From NCBI GenBank assembly GCA_024195265.1, contig JAJLRJ010000010.1, forward strand, positions 2,004,481 through 2,068,480: a stretch of 64,000 nucleotides of DNA, given 5' to 3'. Each line of letters begins with the position of its first letter. Position 1 is the first letter of the stretch. The DNA comes from Dendrophyllia cribrosa (taxonomy: Eukaryota; Cnidaria; Anthozoa; Scleractinia; Dendrophylliidae). The notes beneath the pieces were generated by a model that was not told where the DNA came from, made no database searches, and saw only the letters and a program-made list of their open reading frames with translations. Made by a program: the position numbers and the translations under genes. This document shows, piece after piece, positions 11,590 to 23,313 of this stretch.

Positions 11590-11800
11590 TTTCAACGTAC
11601 AAAATTTTACACTTTTTAACGCACGCGCAAAATTTTATACTTTTTAACGCACGTGCAAAATTTTACACTCTTTAACGCACGTGCAAAATTTTACACTTTT
11701 TTAACGCACGTGCAAAATTTTACACTTTTTAACGCACGTGCAAAATTTTGCACTTTTTAGCCCACGTGCAATGAAAATTTTTAATCACGTGCAAAATTGT
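11590..11800. repeat. 28-bp tandem repeat (acgcacgtgcaaaattttacac)
   Basis: About six copies of a 28-bp unit with a conserved acgcacgtgc core. Another acgtacgtgcaaaa copy appears at 12398 on the far side of the 11823-12393 element, so that element probably inserted into the array or its edge. Confidence 0.8.
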
Positions 11801-11822
11801 TTGGCTCATGAAACTTTTTAAA

Positions 11823-12393
11823 GGCCTATACACAAGAAGGGTTTTCCTCCCGGAGCATGCTCCAGGGTCAATTTGCCCGACCAGTACACACGAGAGAGCA
11901 TACTGCGGGAGCTTGCTCCATATCAAAGTATACACGAGAGAGCAAACGAAAGAAACTTGCTTTGAGATAGCTGATATTCACAACGACGAGGGCTTGGAAA
12001 CTTGTTCCAAAATTCAAAATGGCGACTTACTTGATTCAACTACTAAACAAGCTGCGAGCTCATTAGTTTCGGACGCCATTTTGAATTTTGAGCACGATTT
12101 CAAGAGTTCCAAAGGAATCATTGATGAAAAAAATGGCTACTTTGATTGGTTAATGTTTTACATTTGCCGTCTAATCGACGCGCAACAAAAGGGTGTTAGT
12201 ACACACGAGAGCGCATTTTCTAGTTTGCTCAATTTGCTCCCAGATCTTGCTCCCGAATATTTAACCGGTTTAATATTATGGAGCATTTTGCGGAGTGGAA
12301 ATTCTGCTCCCGCGGATCGATTATACCCACGAAATTGTTAATACACATGGAGGAGCTTTGCTCCAGGAGCGAAACCCTTCGTGTGTATCGGCC
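11823..12393. mobile_element. 571-bp non-autonomous element with ggccgatacacacgaaggg ends
   Basis: Left end ggcctatacacaagaagggt and right end (inverted) ggccgatacacacgaagggt are imperfect ~40-bp terminal inverted repeats. Inside, tacacacgagag and gcatgctcc/gagctttgctcc words repeat in both orientations. A 177-codon ORF crosses it but runs through the inverted repeats and has no recognisable domain, so it is not called as a gene. Confidence 0.65.
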
Positions 12394-12959
12394 GTAACGT
12401 ACGTGCAAAAAAATTGCTATTATTTTTAATAAGGATTTCCATTGTCGCGTAATTTTTATGTGCATTTTACGTGCATAAATAAAATAAAAGACGATGTATG
12501 ATCGGCTTGCGTTAGCGTAAAAAGTTGAACGTTGCGTACGTTTTGATCCCAAACTATCATCTACTATCTTTGCGATCAAACAGTGCATGAAAGTTGATTC
12601 AAACTTGTTTTCGGGCCTCGGCAGAAACTGTTGACTGTTGTTTTTTGCGACCGTTTTGATAAAGCTACAGTTGAGCCCGCTACTCTAGGTGGCAACAGCG
12701 AACTGAACAACTATTATAAACTATCAAGCGCCCGGTTAAACGATCAAAACTATTATTAACTATCATGAAAATATTAAACATGTTTAAAGTGAATGATAGC
12801 GCGTGATAGTCGTTGATAGTTTTCATTCAAACGGGAGCGCAAGTTTGAACTATCATTTTTACCAAAGCGGTCCGCGTAATTTTTACTACCAGCTTGGCCC
12901 ACTCTTCGCGGGTCAACTACAACTACCAGAGGTCTTTTTGCGTATGACTTCATAATAAA
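12394..12959. other. Intergenic DNA rich in aactatca words
   Basis: Words such as aactatca and tgatagtt occur repeatedly in both orientations (12555-12860). They recall the foldback at 14545-14652 (cgcgtgatagtt...aactatcacgcg), so a decayed related element is likely. No gene was seen. Confidence 0.4.
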
Positions 12960-13160
12960 TGATCAGTTTATTGAAATTGTTTGTGCTTGACAAAGGGCTA
13001 GCGCCCCGGGCTAGCGCTCGAAACGTCAGCTCTTTTAATCTCTTTACGCTGGCCAATTTACTTTATCAGTTGATAATACCAAATTTTCGTGTTTCACTGA
13101 ATCACCGACGAAGCACCTGAGCTTCTTTAGATACTCTGACCCCTCTATGCATAAAAATAG
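12960..13160 (+). mobile_element. Penelope-like element 3'-end remnant
   Basis: The order gggctagcgctcgaaacgtc, agctcttttaatctctttac, then ggccaatttactttatca, aattttcgtgtttcac and caccgacgaagcacc parallels the 3' terminus of the Penelope-like elements at 50326-54460, including the 57-bp tail kept only on the left side of that insertion. The gggctagcgc segment is duplicated, enlarging the stem II region. No protein-coding part remains. Confidence 0.7.
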
Positions 13161-13595
13161 AGTTCTATTTATTGTTCCTACTTTTAACATGGCCGTGGCC
13201 CAAACCCCCAAAAATGCAGTTTGCTTTTTCGAATTCTACAAAATGAAATTTGGGATTTTTCAGTTTCAAATGTAAATAATCTTGGTGTATATTGAAAGCT
13301 TTGAACGCTGAAAGTGGGTCTCAGAATTAAATTGACTTTAGATACATGCTTCGTAAAACCAAATTTCGTTTTAAAAAAGTTATTTAATTCAAAGTAATGA
13401 ATGTTTTTATATAGTACAACAACTCTTTTATTTCGAGATGCAAAAAAAAGCCAACGCGACAACAAAGCACGGTAAATGATTTGCACGTTCTTTAGAGAAT
13501 AGTTTGGTTTCTATGGCGCCAATAATCGATTTCAGTTTATTTATTCTTGTTCAAAGATTTGAATTGTAATTCTGTTGAAGACATTTCCCCCCAAA
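13161..13595. other. Probable promoter/5' leader region of the MGAT4-like gene
   Basis: AT-rich DNA without repeats that I recognise. The ORF on the minus strand here has no domain. The ATG chosen for the downstream gene is at 13596. Confidence 0.35.
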
Positions 13596-16500
13596 ATGGG
13601 AAAACAACGCATCTTTATCTTTGCCCTTTATGGAATAATTTTATTTAACGCTGCAACGGTGCTAAAACGTAAGTAATTATGAGTTTGTTTCTTGTATTTG
13701 AAGCAGTTTTTTGAAGTGCGAGCAAGCAATATTTTAAAGTTTCCTAAAAAGCAATTATTTTAGCAAAAACAGGGAATAGTTCAACTGATATGCAACCATA
13801 TTTTACCACTTTCTACAAATTTTGTCACTATTTCCTTTCAAAATTGACCCTATGCTCGCTTTATTACAGAATTTACAAGGTTATTGGTTGCAATGATTTC
13901 GTACAAGCAATTAAAATTTAAACTTCCGATATAAGCGTAAAAATGTTTCAATTTGGTGATCGGGAAAGCGTATAAACTTAACCCCGACAAAATATAGACC
14001 GAAAAATATCATCACGGTATCTTTTTACTTTTTTATTTCGGTTTAACAGGCATTTATTTCAAGCACATTTCATCGTCGCTTGCATGCAGTAATTTAGGTA
14101 AGAAAGTTGGTTACCCTGTGGAAGAGTGCCCGTCAGAACTGCTATCGAGTCACTGTGCAAGACTGTTGAGTCACGTGGATACAAGTCAAGGACTCGTGCT
14201 TGGAAAGCGAAGACAACAAACAGGTATTACAGCATGGATTCTCCTATTACCAAGATCCTTAAAAGCCAAACCAAAAGTTCGCTTGGCCAAACTGATTAAC
14301 ACAATGGCAGATTTAGTGGCAAATATTTGCACACACAAAAAAACCTGCTATTCTTCATAAGTATAAATCTGCTAGCGTTCTATCACGAATGCTGTTCTCT
14401 TATTGGCTACACTACTCACTATCTATTCTGTTATAGAAAGTAAGTAGAGTAAGTAGCCTAATGGCGGCCGCTTTTTCGCGTTTTCGAAGCGTCTGTGAAG
14501 AGTATTTGTTGTTAAGTTTTGAACGTCTAGTAGATTTATACTAAAACAATTAGATTATTTGCTCTTGATTTCTATCGCGTGATAGTTAATTCGGGCTTCG
14601 CCATCATCAACTATCACGCGATAGAAATCTCGAGCTCATAACCTAATTGTTAATAGTGACAGAAGCGGAATCGGAATCGCAAGAACCTTACGATCTAGTG
14701 GAAATCAAAACGACGGAAGCGGATAGTAAGCGACGGAAGCAGAAGCGAAATTAGAAGAAAAAGGAAACCTTCTGATCCTTCCTATTCCGATTGCGACTTC
14801 GTTTTCTGATTTACACTAGAACGTTAGTCCATCACGCTTCCAACTTCTGTTTCTGACTTCCGACTCCGACTTCGACTCCGGGCTGGCTCGGTTTTCATGT
14901 AATCGCGAAGTTTGTTTTTCTGTGTTTAACTGCCTGGATCTCGGCTGAACATAGGGCCAGCCCGGCTCATGTAATCGCAGTCTATGCACGTTTCCTCTGT
15001 TGTCTGATACGTGGATCTCTCAACAATAAATTTGGCACTGAACAAACAGCGACAGTGTTACGTTACGCATTCAAATTTACGCATGGAAAATTTACGCAAA
15101 TTTACGCATGGAAGCAATAAATTGAAAAATTGAAATTGAAATTGAAATTGAAATTAAAACTCTAAATAAAGGAAATGGTCAAAACTATTGTCCTCGGACA
15201 GGACCCACCGTTTTAAAAAAAGACTGGTGGTCTCTTTATGTAGCTCCTCCCCCACCTAAAAAGATGGTGTCTTGTTGAGTAGAATTTGAGGAAAAGATAA
15301 AATTTTCCTGTGCCGTTTTACTTGCAATACAAGCTTCATGCGCGCAGAATATTTAAGTCTTGTCTCAAATTTTTAGGCAAATAATTGCGTAGTCCCCCTA
15401 CCCCTACCCCTACGAAAGGTGGGTCGTCGTCGAGCATACTTGCCATGACCTTTTTTCTAAGATAAGCAAAACTACAGAAACAACCCGATAAGGAGTGTCG
15501 GATCTTTTGCAGACGTGGATTGGTAACTTCGTATTTTAGAAACATTAAAATAGACGGCAGACTGATCAACGGCAACGCGCGGAAAAAGAAAACAAAATGA
15601 TAACAATCATGGAAAACTAGAGTAGCTGAAATGTAACCTGAAATTTTGTTCCCTTTTTAATTCGCGAATACGCGTAGCGTTGGAGTTTATGTGGCAGTGG
15701 GACAAAATTCCACTCTTATCGGAATGTTAACATTGAGCCCGCGATATGTAACGGTCAACTGCCTTCCTAGGAGGACGGTCTTATAAGAAGGACAGGTGCA
15801 GAGTTGGACTGAGGGGGTGGGTGTCGGTCAGGCAAAATGTCTAGGAGAGGGGAGAGTCTGATTGTATTCACGAGTTGGCTCATGAGAGCCTTTATTTTGC
15901 TTTGCCGGTGAGATCAGTCAGCCGTCTATGTCAAAGTACGCGCCTCAATAGTTTTAAAGCAAGAAAACTGTATGGGTACCACTATAACAAAGAAAACCAT
16001 TCTTATTGTTGAACGCAAATATAGAGCTCCAACTTCGGGTGTCTGTGTTTTCGTTACGAATCTTTATATTGTAGAGCGGTTTCAATTGAGTGTCGTAAAA
16101 CCCAAACCAAAGTAATTACTCTGGCCAATCACAACAGACACAAACAATCCAATGAACCAATCAGAGCTCGAAGCAAATACATGTAACCGGCGCCAAGCGC
16201 GGGAAAACGCTTGCGAGCAAGTCACGATTGGTTTGGGTTTGACTTCTGATTGGTTGAGAAAGTGGCGCGAGATTTTTTAGCCACTCACAAAGCGTAGCAA
16301 TGTAAGACCAGAGCAATCGCGCAATTACATTCGACACTCAATTGAAAACGCTCTAATAACTCACCCACATAACCAGTTCTCAACTCAGGCGTGCGGTACC
16401 AACGTCTATGTCGCGGCGTTTTCACAGACCTATTAATTTTTAGTTTAAATTTTCCGTGAGTTAGGATTCCTGCCGGCCAATCAAAACCAGAGTTCAGTTA

Positions 16501-17678
16501 GTAAATTGGCTTGCATTTTGGATCATCAACTCAGTTGATACAAATTTTAGAGCTATACAAACTAACTCTGCTCCATTCCTCTCTTTTCAGTTTACCTGAG
16601 TATTGGCGTTGTGAGCACGGAAGGTGAAGATGAAAATTTATTGCCAGCTCTTTATTCCTTGAAAAGCCACTTGTCACCCACGGAGCATTCTAACGTTGTC
16701 ATAGTTGTGGCTTTCGAGGGAGGATCACACGCAACCATCTTACAAAACATAGAAAAGGACTTTCAAAACGAACTCGACAGTGGACTACTTCAAGTCATAT
16801 ACCCAACAAATGCGTTTTTGATGGAAGTTGGTGTTGAACCCAAGGAATGGGGACCTTTGTCGTTTACGGAAGATTTCAAGAAAAAAACGGCTGATTATAA
16901 CAAGAGACTTGTTTTTCTTTTCGAATATTGCTTTCGAATGTCTAAAAACTTCTTGCTTTTGACCGACCAAGCGCGTGCTGTAAAGCCGTATTATCCAGTT
17001 ATAAAGCAGCAAATTGATAATTTCGAAAAACTAAATTTATCTTCTTATGCACACAACTTTGGAGCGAATGGACTTGCTGGTTTAGGACGGCTTTATTCTG
17101 CAAAACTGGCCGCGCATTTCGCGGAATTTGGCGCCATGTTCCCAGATGGTCACCCACCCAGCAAAATTATAGACATGTACACATTTCTAAGAGACACTGT
17201 AAAAGTTTCCAGCCAAAGGCGTGAAGAAGTTCTGTTCAATATTGGAAAGGAACCTCGCGACGTAAAACTTGAAATAGAATTTAACACAACTTGTAGTTTT
17301 CAAGTCTTTCATGGATTGGAGAAAGCTATTGATAATGATGGGTTTGCTTGGTTGAAGACCGCTGGAAAAGATGATAACCTCGTTATGGTGTTCAAAGAAC
17401 CCATTCAAATCTCGCGCGTGCGAATAGCCACTGGAAGTCCGCTGTACAGGGATACCCTGAGTGACAGCATACTCATGGCGTGTGAAAATAACGTAGAGAC
17501 CGGAAGTTGCGATGACTCGAAATGCACACAAGTCGGCGATTTTAGAGATCCGGTTTTAGATGTAAAAACGCTGGACAATGTTGCGAGTTTCCTTGTGAAA
17601 TGCTTGAAAGTTGTTTTTACTTCAGATGTAAAACACTGGGTTATCATTCGAGAGATCTCGGTATGGCCAAAAGTTTAG
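13596..17678 (+). CDS. GT54 / MGAT4-like N-acetylglucosaminyltransferase family protein
   Basis: Three exons: 13596-13668, 14050-14223, 16591-17678 (TAG), giving 444 aa with consistent GT-AG sites and phases. Residues ~6-23 (IFIFALYGIILFNAATVL) form a signal anchor, so a type II Golgi membrane protein. Exon 2 ends LVLGKRRQQTG and exon 3 opens VYLSIGVVSTEGED, the start of the GT54 catalytic region; NVVIVVAF (~118-125) and a C-terminal beta-rich, lectin-like part (from ~310, FQVFHGLEKAI) follow family order. Known members add beta-1,4-GlcNAc to the alpha-1,3 mannose arm of N-glycans. Oddity: where family enzymes have an acidic EDD-type metal-binding triplet, this protein reads LLLTDQ (207-209), so catalysis may be lost or altered. 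Convergent with PSMD9. Confidence 0.85.
14545..14655. mobile_element. Foldback element (cgcgtgatagtt) in the MGAT4-like intron
   Basis: acaattagattatttgctc...gatttctatcgcgtgatagtt is followed by its inverted copy aactatcacgcgatagaaatc...aacctaattgtt, with a ~20-bp loop (aattcgggcttcgccatcat). No ORF. Confidence 0.75.
14656..14885. mobile_element. Decayed inverted-repeat element (gacggaagcgga)
   Basis: cagaagcggaatcggaatcg and cgacggaagcagaagcg words on the left are mirrored by cttccaacttctgtttctg and ccgactccgacttcgactcc on the right. The pairing is imperfect. It abuts the previous foldback. Confidence 0.45.
15121..15154. repeat. (ttgaaa)n microsatellite
   Basis: About five ttgaaa units in the second intron of the MGAT4-like gene. 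Confidence 0.8.
16074..16353. mobile_element. CCAAT-rich MITE, copy 1 (TA-flanked)
   Basis: Terminal inverted repeats gagcggtttcaattgagtg / cactcaattgaaaacgctc are flanked by TA on both sides. Inside are repeated ccaatca/gattggtt words (CCAAT-box-like). Further copies: 37752-37901 (internally deleted) and 61558-61831. It ends 237 bp before the last exon of the MGAT4-like gene. Confidence 0.8.
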
Positions 17679-18313
17679 AGAAAAGAAAAAAGGTTGTAGG
17701 TTTTATACTAAATTGCATGTTTGAAATATAAAGCTATGTTTTCTTTGATTTGCAAAGCAGTGTCTTTTTGAATCCCAATTATTAAATCAAGAGGCCATTC
17801 ATTGTTGATATGAGGTGTACATTTTCTATTTATTTTATCAAATAAAGAAAACAGACATGTATAAGAAAACATCTATGACATGTTCATATAGTTTGAAGCC
17901 GGCCACTATTCTCACTGCATAATTAACATAATAAATTTATTAGTTAAAATAATTAATTAGCTCATAGCAGAAATTTAAGCAATCCTTTGCATTCTGTTGT
18001 GATTGCGCATGCTTGTAGTGGTGGTAATACTTTTTACTCTGAGTATAAATTTGGTTGCTTCATCGGTACTCCAGGACAACAGACACCTTTTCGCGACCCA
18101 CCCACCTCCCTTGGTGGCAGTTGACAAACTCAGTGTATATCCTTGTTGTATGCCTGTTGCCTCTGCAGTCACAGATTCTTTCCATAACTTAACCTTACGT
18201 GGTGAGGTAATGATGCAGCGAAGATATAGCACCAGAAATGGCAACATTATTTTCTATAAGTTATAGTATGCTCTCATGGCTGAAGATCATGTTTCCTCTC
18301 AGAAGCTTGTGTT
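17679..18313. other. Convergent 3' region between the MGAT4-like gene and PSMD9
   Basis: Holds 3' UTR sequence of both genes. AATAAA at about 17840 (+) can serve the upstream gene; AATAAA words on the minus strand (e.g. around 17829 and 17935) can serve PSMD9. ORFs of 87-90 codons on both strands overlap each other and lack domains. Confidence 0.45.
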
Positions 18314-21300
18314 CTATTTCACGGGAACAATGTGGCACCTGAAAAAAAAAAAACACATCATATCTTAAATCACTAATTTAAAAATTCGGAATCCTGTAAA
18401 CAGAACCGGACAAATGAAACAAGAAACAAGGAAATAAAATGTGAACCATAAAATAAAAAAATACTGTAGAGTTCTGAAAATAAGGGCAAACTGAAAGCAG
18501 TGGCTATGTGAAAGTAATGTTAATTTTGAGGTATTGCTTGCAATTCATTAAAGTAACCAATTGACTGATCTTAGAAAAACTTTGGAACAAAAACTATATT
18601 CCCTCAAAGCAACCATGATTTACATGCAACACTGGCTTTGGATTCTAGTGCTGACTTTGGTAGCCATAATAATATTATAGAAAGTGTTTTAATACCATAC
18701 TTCCTTACATATTTAGCATTAGAATAAAGTCAAACTTCAAGTCTGTAAAACCCCCTCTGGCAACAACAAAACAAACTCATAACAAAGTTCAACATATGCT
18801 GAGGCATCCCCAGTCACCCAGGCATGGGTTGTTGTTGGGATCTTGTACAGGTTTCCGTAATCAGTCTTAATTTTTACAGGGTGGGGTGATTGGCCACACA
18901 CCCAACCCCCAACCTGGAAGGCCAGGGGCTGTCCTTTGTCAGGTCTCTCCTCCTTGACCAATCCGGCAAGGTTGAACCTGCCAGCGACTTAAGTCCCTGC
19001 CGGCATTGCTCTTGGGATCATTGAGACACTTGAGCTCCACCACTGCAAGGTGACATGCCCATTTTATGTCATTTCATTTCAAACTGTTTAAAAAGCCCTA
19101 AATATCCCATAACTGATGCACAGTCCACCACACTAACAGAGGATGGTAAGCCTGTGGTCATATTCACCTTATTTTAAGTTTCTCGGAATAGATTGTTCAC
19201 AATTTTTAGCAGTGCAAAAATAACAGCCACCAGTATTTGCTTCCTTATTGTTACTAATTTTCACGCGTGCTTAATTTCGCAAAAATTTCAGGAGCTATAT
19301 TTCGTGAGTATAAATTTTCGCAATTCCAGGAAACAAGTAAACAAAAGTGTACTTATTTTCATTTCACGATTTTTCCATTTCTTTAATCTCCCAAGCCTTA
19401 AAAGAATGTTCACAAAATAGCTATATAGAAATATCAAGGGTTACGTGCTTTCTACTTTTACGAGGTGGCGTCTTCAACATTGAGGTTCCTGAGTCAAAGT
19501 GCCAAGATCTCCTCAATCTTAATAATTTATGCATTGTTTTGTTATACAGTATAATATGGTATTAAATTTCATGATTTTAATTTTCGCGATTTTTTCCAAA
19601 ATGCGAAAAATTGCGAAATTTAGTATGCGCAAAATTTAGTGAGAATAAGGTTCCTGAAAGTTGTGGCCCCTTAGTTCTTCTAATTCGGAAAGTAACAGGG
19701 GCTGCTTCTTTTGAAATTCTACAGTGAGATAAAATGAGAAATAATAAGCCAATCTTACCCTAAAAGTCCTCTTCCACTCCATGTGTTTGGAGTAAGTGAT
19801 AATGTGTGTATTCTTCCCTCTCTTTCAACAGTAACACTTAATGGGGACTATTGAAAAAACAAAAGTGAAATGTAAGCTTGAAGCACCATGAATGGTTAAG
19901 ATAATGGAAGAATTGAATGGAATACAGTGGAGACCTGTTAACTCTTACTCCCAAATCAAAACTCAAGAAAAATTCCAAAAATAAAATTACATGTGTAATG
20001 ATACCATGCAAAGGTACTGCTGAAGAGGTTTTATTTGAATAGTCACACCATGGGATTTCATCCGCAGACTCAAAAGTTAGAACAAATGGTACCATGCAAA
20101 AGTACTGCTGAAGAGGTTTCATTTGAATGGTCACACCATAGGATTTCATCCACAGACTCAAAAGTTAGATCAAATGGTACCATGCAAAGTACTGCTGAAG
20201 AGGTTTCATTTGAATGGTCACACCATAGGATTTCATCAACAGACTGAAAAGTTAGAACAAATGGTACCATGCAAAGCACTGCTGAAGAGGTTTCATTTGA
20301 ATGGTCACACCATAGGATTTCATCCACAGACTCAAAAGTTAGATCAAATGGTACCTTGCAAAGTACTGCTCAGTAGCTTTCATTTGAATGGTCACACTTT
20401 TGGATTTCATCCGCAGACTCAAAAGTTAGAACCACCTTGTACAACAGCATAATAAACAGCACCACAGGAAAGTACTGCTCAATAGCTTTAATTTGACTTT
20501 TTGTCTATATGAGCTTTTGTTTGTGGCCAAACATACAAACTGTAGCCATAATCAGTAACGGAGCAGTTTTACTAACTGGGTGGTCAACAAGCAGGGTTTC
20601 ACTGTATTTATATCTTGCATTTTTACCCCTTTACTGTGCTGTACTACAGAAGCAATGTCTTGAAGGCCTTGAAAGTTGTCACCAGTGATGGAGCCAAATT
20701 TTAACATGTGATCACCAACCTTTAAACCCTGCAAAATAATGGCATACAGCTATAATAGCACTTCTGTGATAACTTGATCCTGGTTTCCTTGACATTACTA
20801 CTCTTGCCAGTGAGCTGCGACACCCATAAATTCATGGGTGTTGCGGTTTACTGGGAAAAGTAGTACATTTGTATATAGAAGTTGTAAGGGGAAATAATAC
20901 ATTGATCAATTTATAAAATGGAAATAAAAGAGCATTTACAGTGAATTTCAGTTCACTTGGGCCAAACATGTTGCCAAGTTCATGAGGAAATTTGCAATTA
21001 CAGTACGTTGCAAACTTGTCAACTTCTTAATCAGTTGGCCAATCAAAGCTTGGGGATGCAAACTTTGTTACAATTAACAAGTTTACGATGTAGTTCTGAA
21101 CTTCACAATGTGAATGAACTTGGAAACTTGCACAGCCAAAGTGAACTGAAATTCACAAAAACGAGTCATGCTTACTGCTTGTGATGATGGTGAGCCTTCA
21201 GCTACCGAGTCTACTCGTAGAAAAGCGTTTAATTTAGATGAAATATCTGAAACCAACAAGAGCAGACACAAATAATTATGTGTTAATCATTCTAACATGC

Positions 21301-23313
21301 TAAAGTACATGGTAATCTAACTATTACAGTCATATCATCATCATCATCATCATCATCGTCATCATCATCGACCTTTATTTATTTATTTATTTATTTATTT
21401 ATACACAAAATAATATCATATTTACATGGTCTTCCTAGGAGTCGAACAGTGAACATTTTCTAATCCAGACACCCTTTGGACCATATCTAGCTGTCCCTCA
21501 TAGAGAGGTGTCCACCTTTTAGAAAGTCAAGTTACAAACAATAAAGTGAAATTTGGCTGTTAACAGCCATCCAGTGATGTCCACCTTAGAGAGGTGTCCG
21601 CGTTACAGGGGTGTCCGGTTTAAGAGAATCGACTGGAGACAGAGAGCTAGTACTGATCACAATGGTGTCCATCTTGGAGTTGATTATAGGTTTTTGTTTA
21701 GCCTATGAATAAGCAGCAGACCAAAAGCAGTGCAGTGTAATATCTTCACTGAATGATGATGCAACGGCTAAACTACAGAATACAGAGCCACTTATTTCAA
21801 TCTCATTGAATGACAAAAGTGCCTATATATTGTGTTATACCTCGTTCTACAAAGAGTTTCGACAAATGAAAATGAGATGGGCCAAAATGGCCCTGCATTT
21901 TGTAATCGCCCCAATAGGCCATTTCCAAGTTGCCTTTAGCCTCTCTATCAAAGCGAGGCTAGGTGCGAAACCTTTCATATGAAAATGAGTTTTCATTCAC
22001 ATGCAAATAAGTTTTATTTGCATGTGAATGAAAACTCATTTTCATATGAAAGGTTTCGCACCTAGCCTCGCTTTGATAGAGAGGCTAAAGGCAACTCGGA
22101 AATGGCCTATTGAACTTTAACCCTTTAACATGTAGTGTTGTTCTAACTTTTGAGTCTGTGAACGAAATCCTATGGTGTGACCATTTAAATGAAACCTCTT
22201 CAGCAGTACTTTTGCATGGTACCATTTGTTCTAACTTTTGAGTCTGTGAACGAAATCCTATGGTGTGACCATTTAAATGAAACCTCTTCAGCAGTACTTT
22301 TGCATGGTACCATTTGTTCTAACTTTTGAGTCTGTGAACGAAATCCTATGGTGTGACCATTCAAATGAAACCTCTTCAGCAGTACTTTTGCATGGTACCA
22401 TTTGTTCTAACTTTTCAGTCTGTTGATGAAATCCTATGGTGTGACCATTCAAATGAAACCTCTTCAGCAGTACTTTTGCATGGTACCATTTGTTCTAACT
22501 TTTGAGTCTGTGAACGAAATCCTATGGTGTGACCATTCAAATGAAACCTCTTCAGCAGTACTTTTGCATGGTACCATTTGTTCTAACTTTTGAATCTGTT
22601 GATGAAATCCTATGGTGTAACCATTCAAATGAAACCTCTTCATCAGTAATTTTGCTTGGTACCATTTGTTTTTCAATATTTTAAAAACTGAAATTAATTT
22701 TGGGATATTTCTTAAATTAAATACATTTTAAAAATGGTCTGATACAGACCTGCCATTGATTTCTCATCTTGATTTTCTTTTTCTTTCTCCTTCTGTTCTC
22801 GTGCTTTGGCGTGAATTTCATGAATACCTTCTTCTATTTCTTTCATCAACGCCTTATGATCATTTTGAAGACCTGATTATGGCAAAGGATTACAATAGAA
22901 AACAATGAGTCAGCATGTTTTATACATCATTCATTAAAACAGCTTAAAACACAATATACATGTAGTCTTGAAAGAAACAAAATACTTTAACACAATAAAA
23001 GTTTGAACAGGACAAAGAACACATTTTCCTTACATATGATTCGATTTCTTGCAACACGTACGGTGTAAACATCGATATCTGAGCGTGGATAATTCTCATC
23101 GTCGATCAACTTTCCATGCATTCCAACCCCTTGTTGCTGTAAACAAACACGTTTCCGTCACGTTTAAGAACAATCCAATACAAAATGAGCATTGATGTAT
23201 ATGAATAAAAGGCTTACAGAGTCTAACACGTCTTGAAACTCCTTGATTTCCTTTTCAATTGCATCTTTCTTCGCCATCAAATCTTTTACTTTTTTCATTG
23301 AAACGTCCGCCAT
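18314..23313 (-). CDS. PSMD9: 26S proteasome non-ATPase regulatory subunit 9 (proteasome assembly chaperone)
   Basis: Seven coding exons in transcript order: 23313-23218, 23136-23034, 22872-22750, 21246-21176, 20728-20627, 19847-19759, 18338-18314; 609 nt, 202 aa plus TAG. All junctions are GT-AG and phases close. The N-terminal third is an alpha-helical coiled coil (MADVSMKKVKDLMAKKDAIE), followed by the family signature YPRSDIDVYTVRVARNRIIC (~49-68) and LQNDHKALM. The C-terminal half is the PDZ-like domain (FLRVDSVAEGSPSS, GLKVGDHMLKFGSI, DIASVVQHSKG) ending WSGRGLLGCHIVPVK. Known function: binds the Rpt5 C-terminus during assembly of the 19S base (yeast Nas2). The start ATG is the only one in frame with the helix. 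Introns hold two minisatellite-bearing elements. Divergent from IFT57. Confidence 0.95.
18740..19060 (-). other. Unassigned intronic sequence, possibly a repeat
   Basis: In PSMD9's last intron, the minus strand reads protein-like text (KEERPDKGQPLAFQVGGW) without splice sites in phase with PSMD9. It resembles interspersed-repeat sequence more than an exon, but I cannot name the family. Confidence 0.3.
19942..20490 (+). mobile_element. Minisatellite-bearing element, locus A (PSMD9 intron 5)
   Basis: Begins after TTAA (19938-19941) with ctcttactcccaaatc and the arm caagaaaaattccaaaaata, then about five units of 86-88 bp (gtaccatgcaaaagtactgc, tgaagaggtttcatttgaat, ggtcacaccataggatttca, tcc.cagactcaaaagttag). 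The last units change to the longer type (accaccttgtaca...accacaggaaagtactgctc) seen at locus D. The repetition opens frames on both strands that are not genes. Confidence 0.85.
21331..21402. repeat. (atc)n and (ttta)n microsatellites
   Basis: catcatcatcatcatcatcg is followed by seven ttta units, in PSMD9 intron 3. Confidence 0.9.
21913..22111. mobile_element. 199-bp near-perfect foldback element
   Basis: Arms of ~97 bp starting aataggccatttccaagttg and ending caactcggaaatggcctatt, with a loop of a few bases at about 22010. The termini match those of the foldback at 45919-46082 (aatagcccatttccga), indicating one family with different interiors. Confidence 0.9.
22121..22720 (-). mobile_element. 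Minisatellite-bearing element, locus B (PSMD9 intron 3)
   Basis: Starts after TTAA (22117-22120) with ccctttaacatgtagtg, then about six 88-bp units in the opposite orientation to locus A, ending in the common arm ttgtttttcaatattttaaa. Units with 'gtgaacgaaatcc' and 'gttgatgaaatcc' variants alternate. Confidence 0.85.

Noticed and set aside
11808..12341. 177-codon ORF
   Set aside because: Lies inside an inverted-repeat element, starts outside it, and has no domain.
18003..18266. 87-codon ORF with a hydrophobic N-terminus, considered as a small secreted protein or as the PSMD9 last exon
   Set aside because: Overlaps an antisense ORF of equal length, lies in the shared 3' region, and the real PSMD9 terminal exons were found at 19759-19847 and 18314-18338.
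20035..20452. Open frames on both strands through the minisatellite (also at 22464, 37197, 41519, 58010)
   Set aside because: They repeat the 88-bp unit, appear in several frames and both strands, and have no start or splice context.
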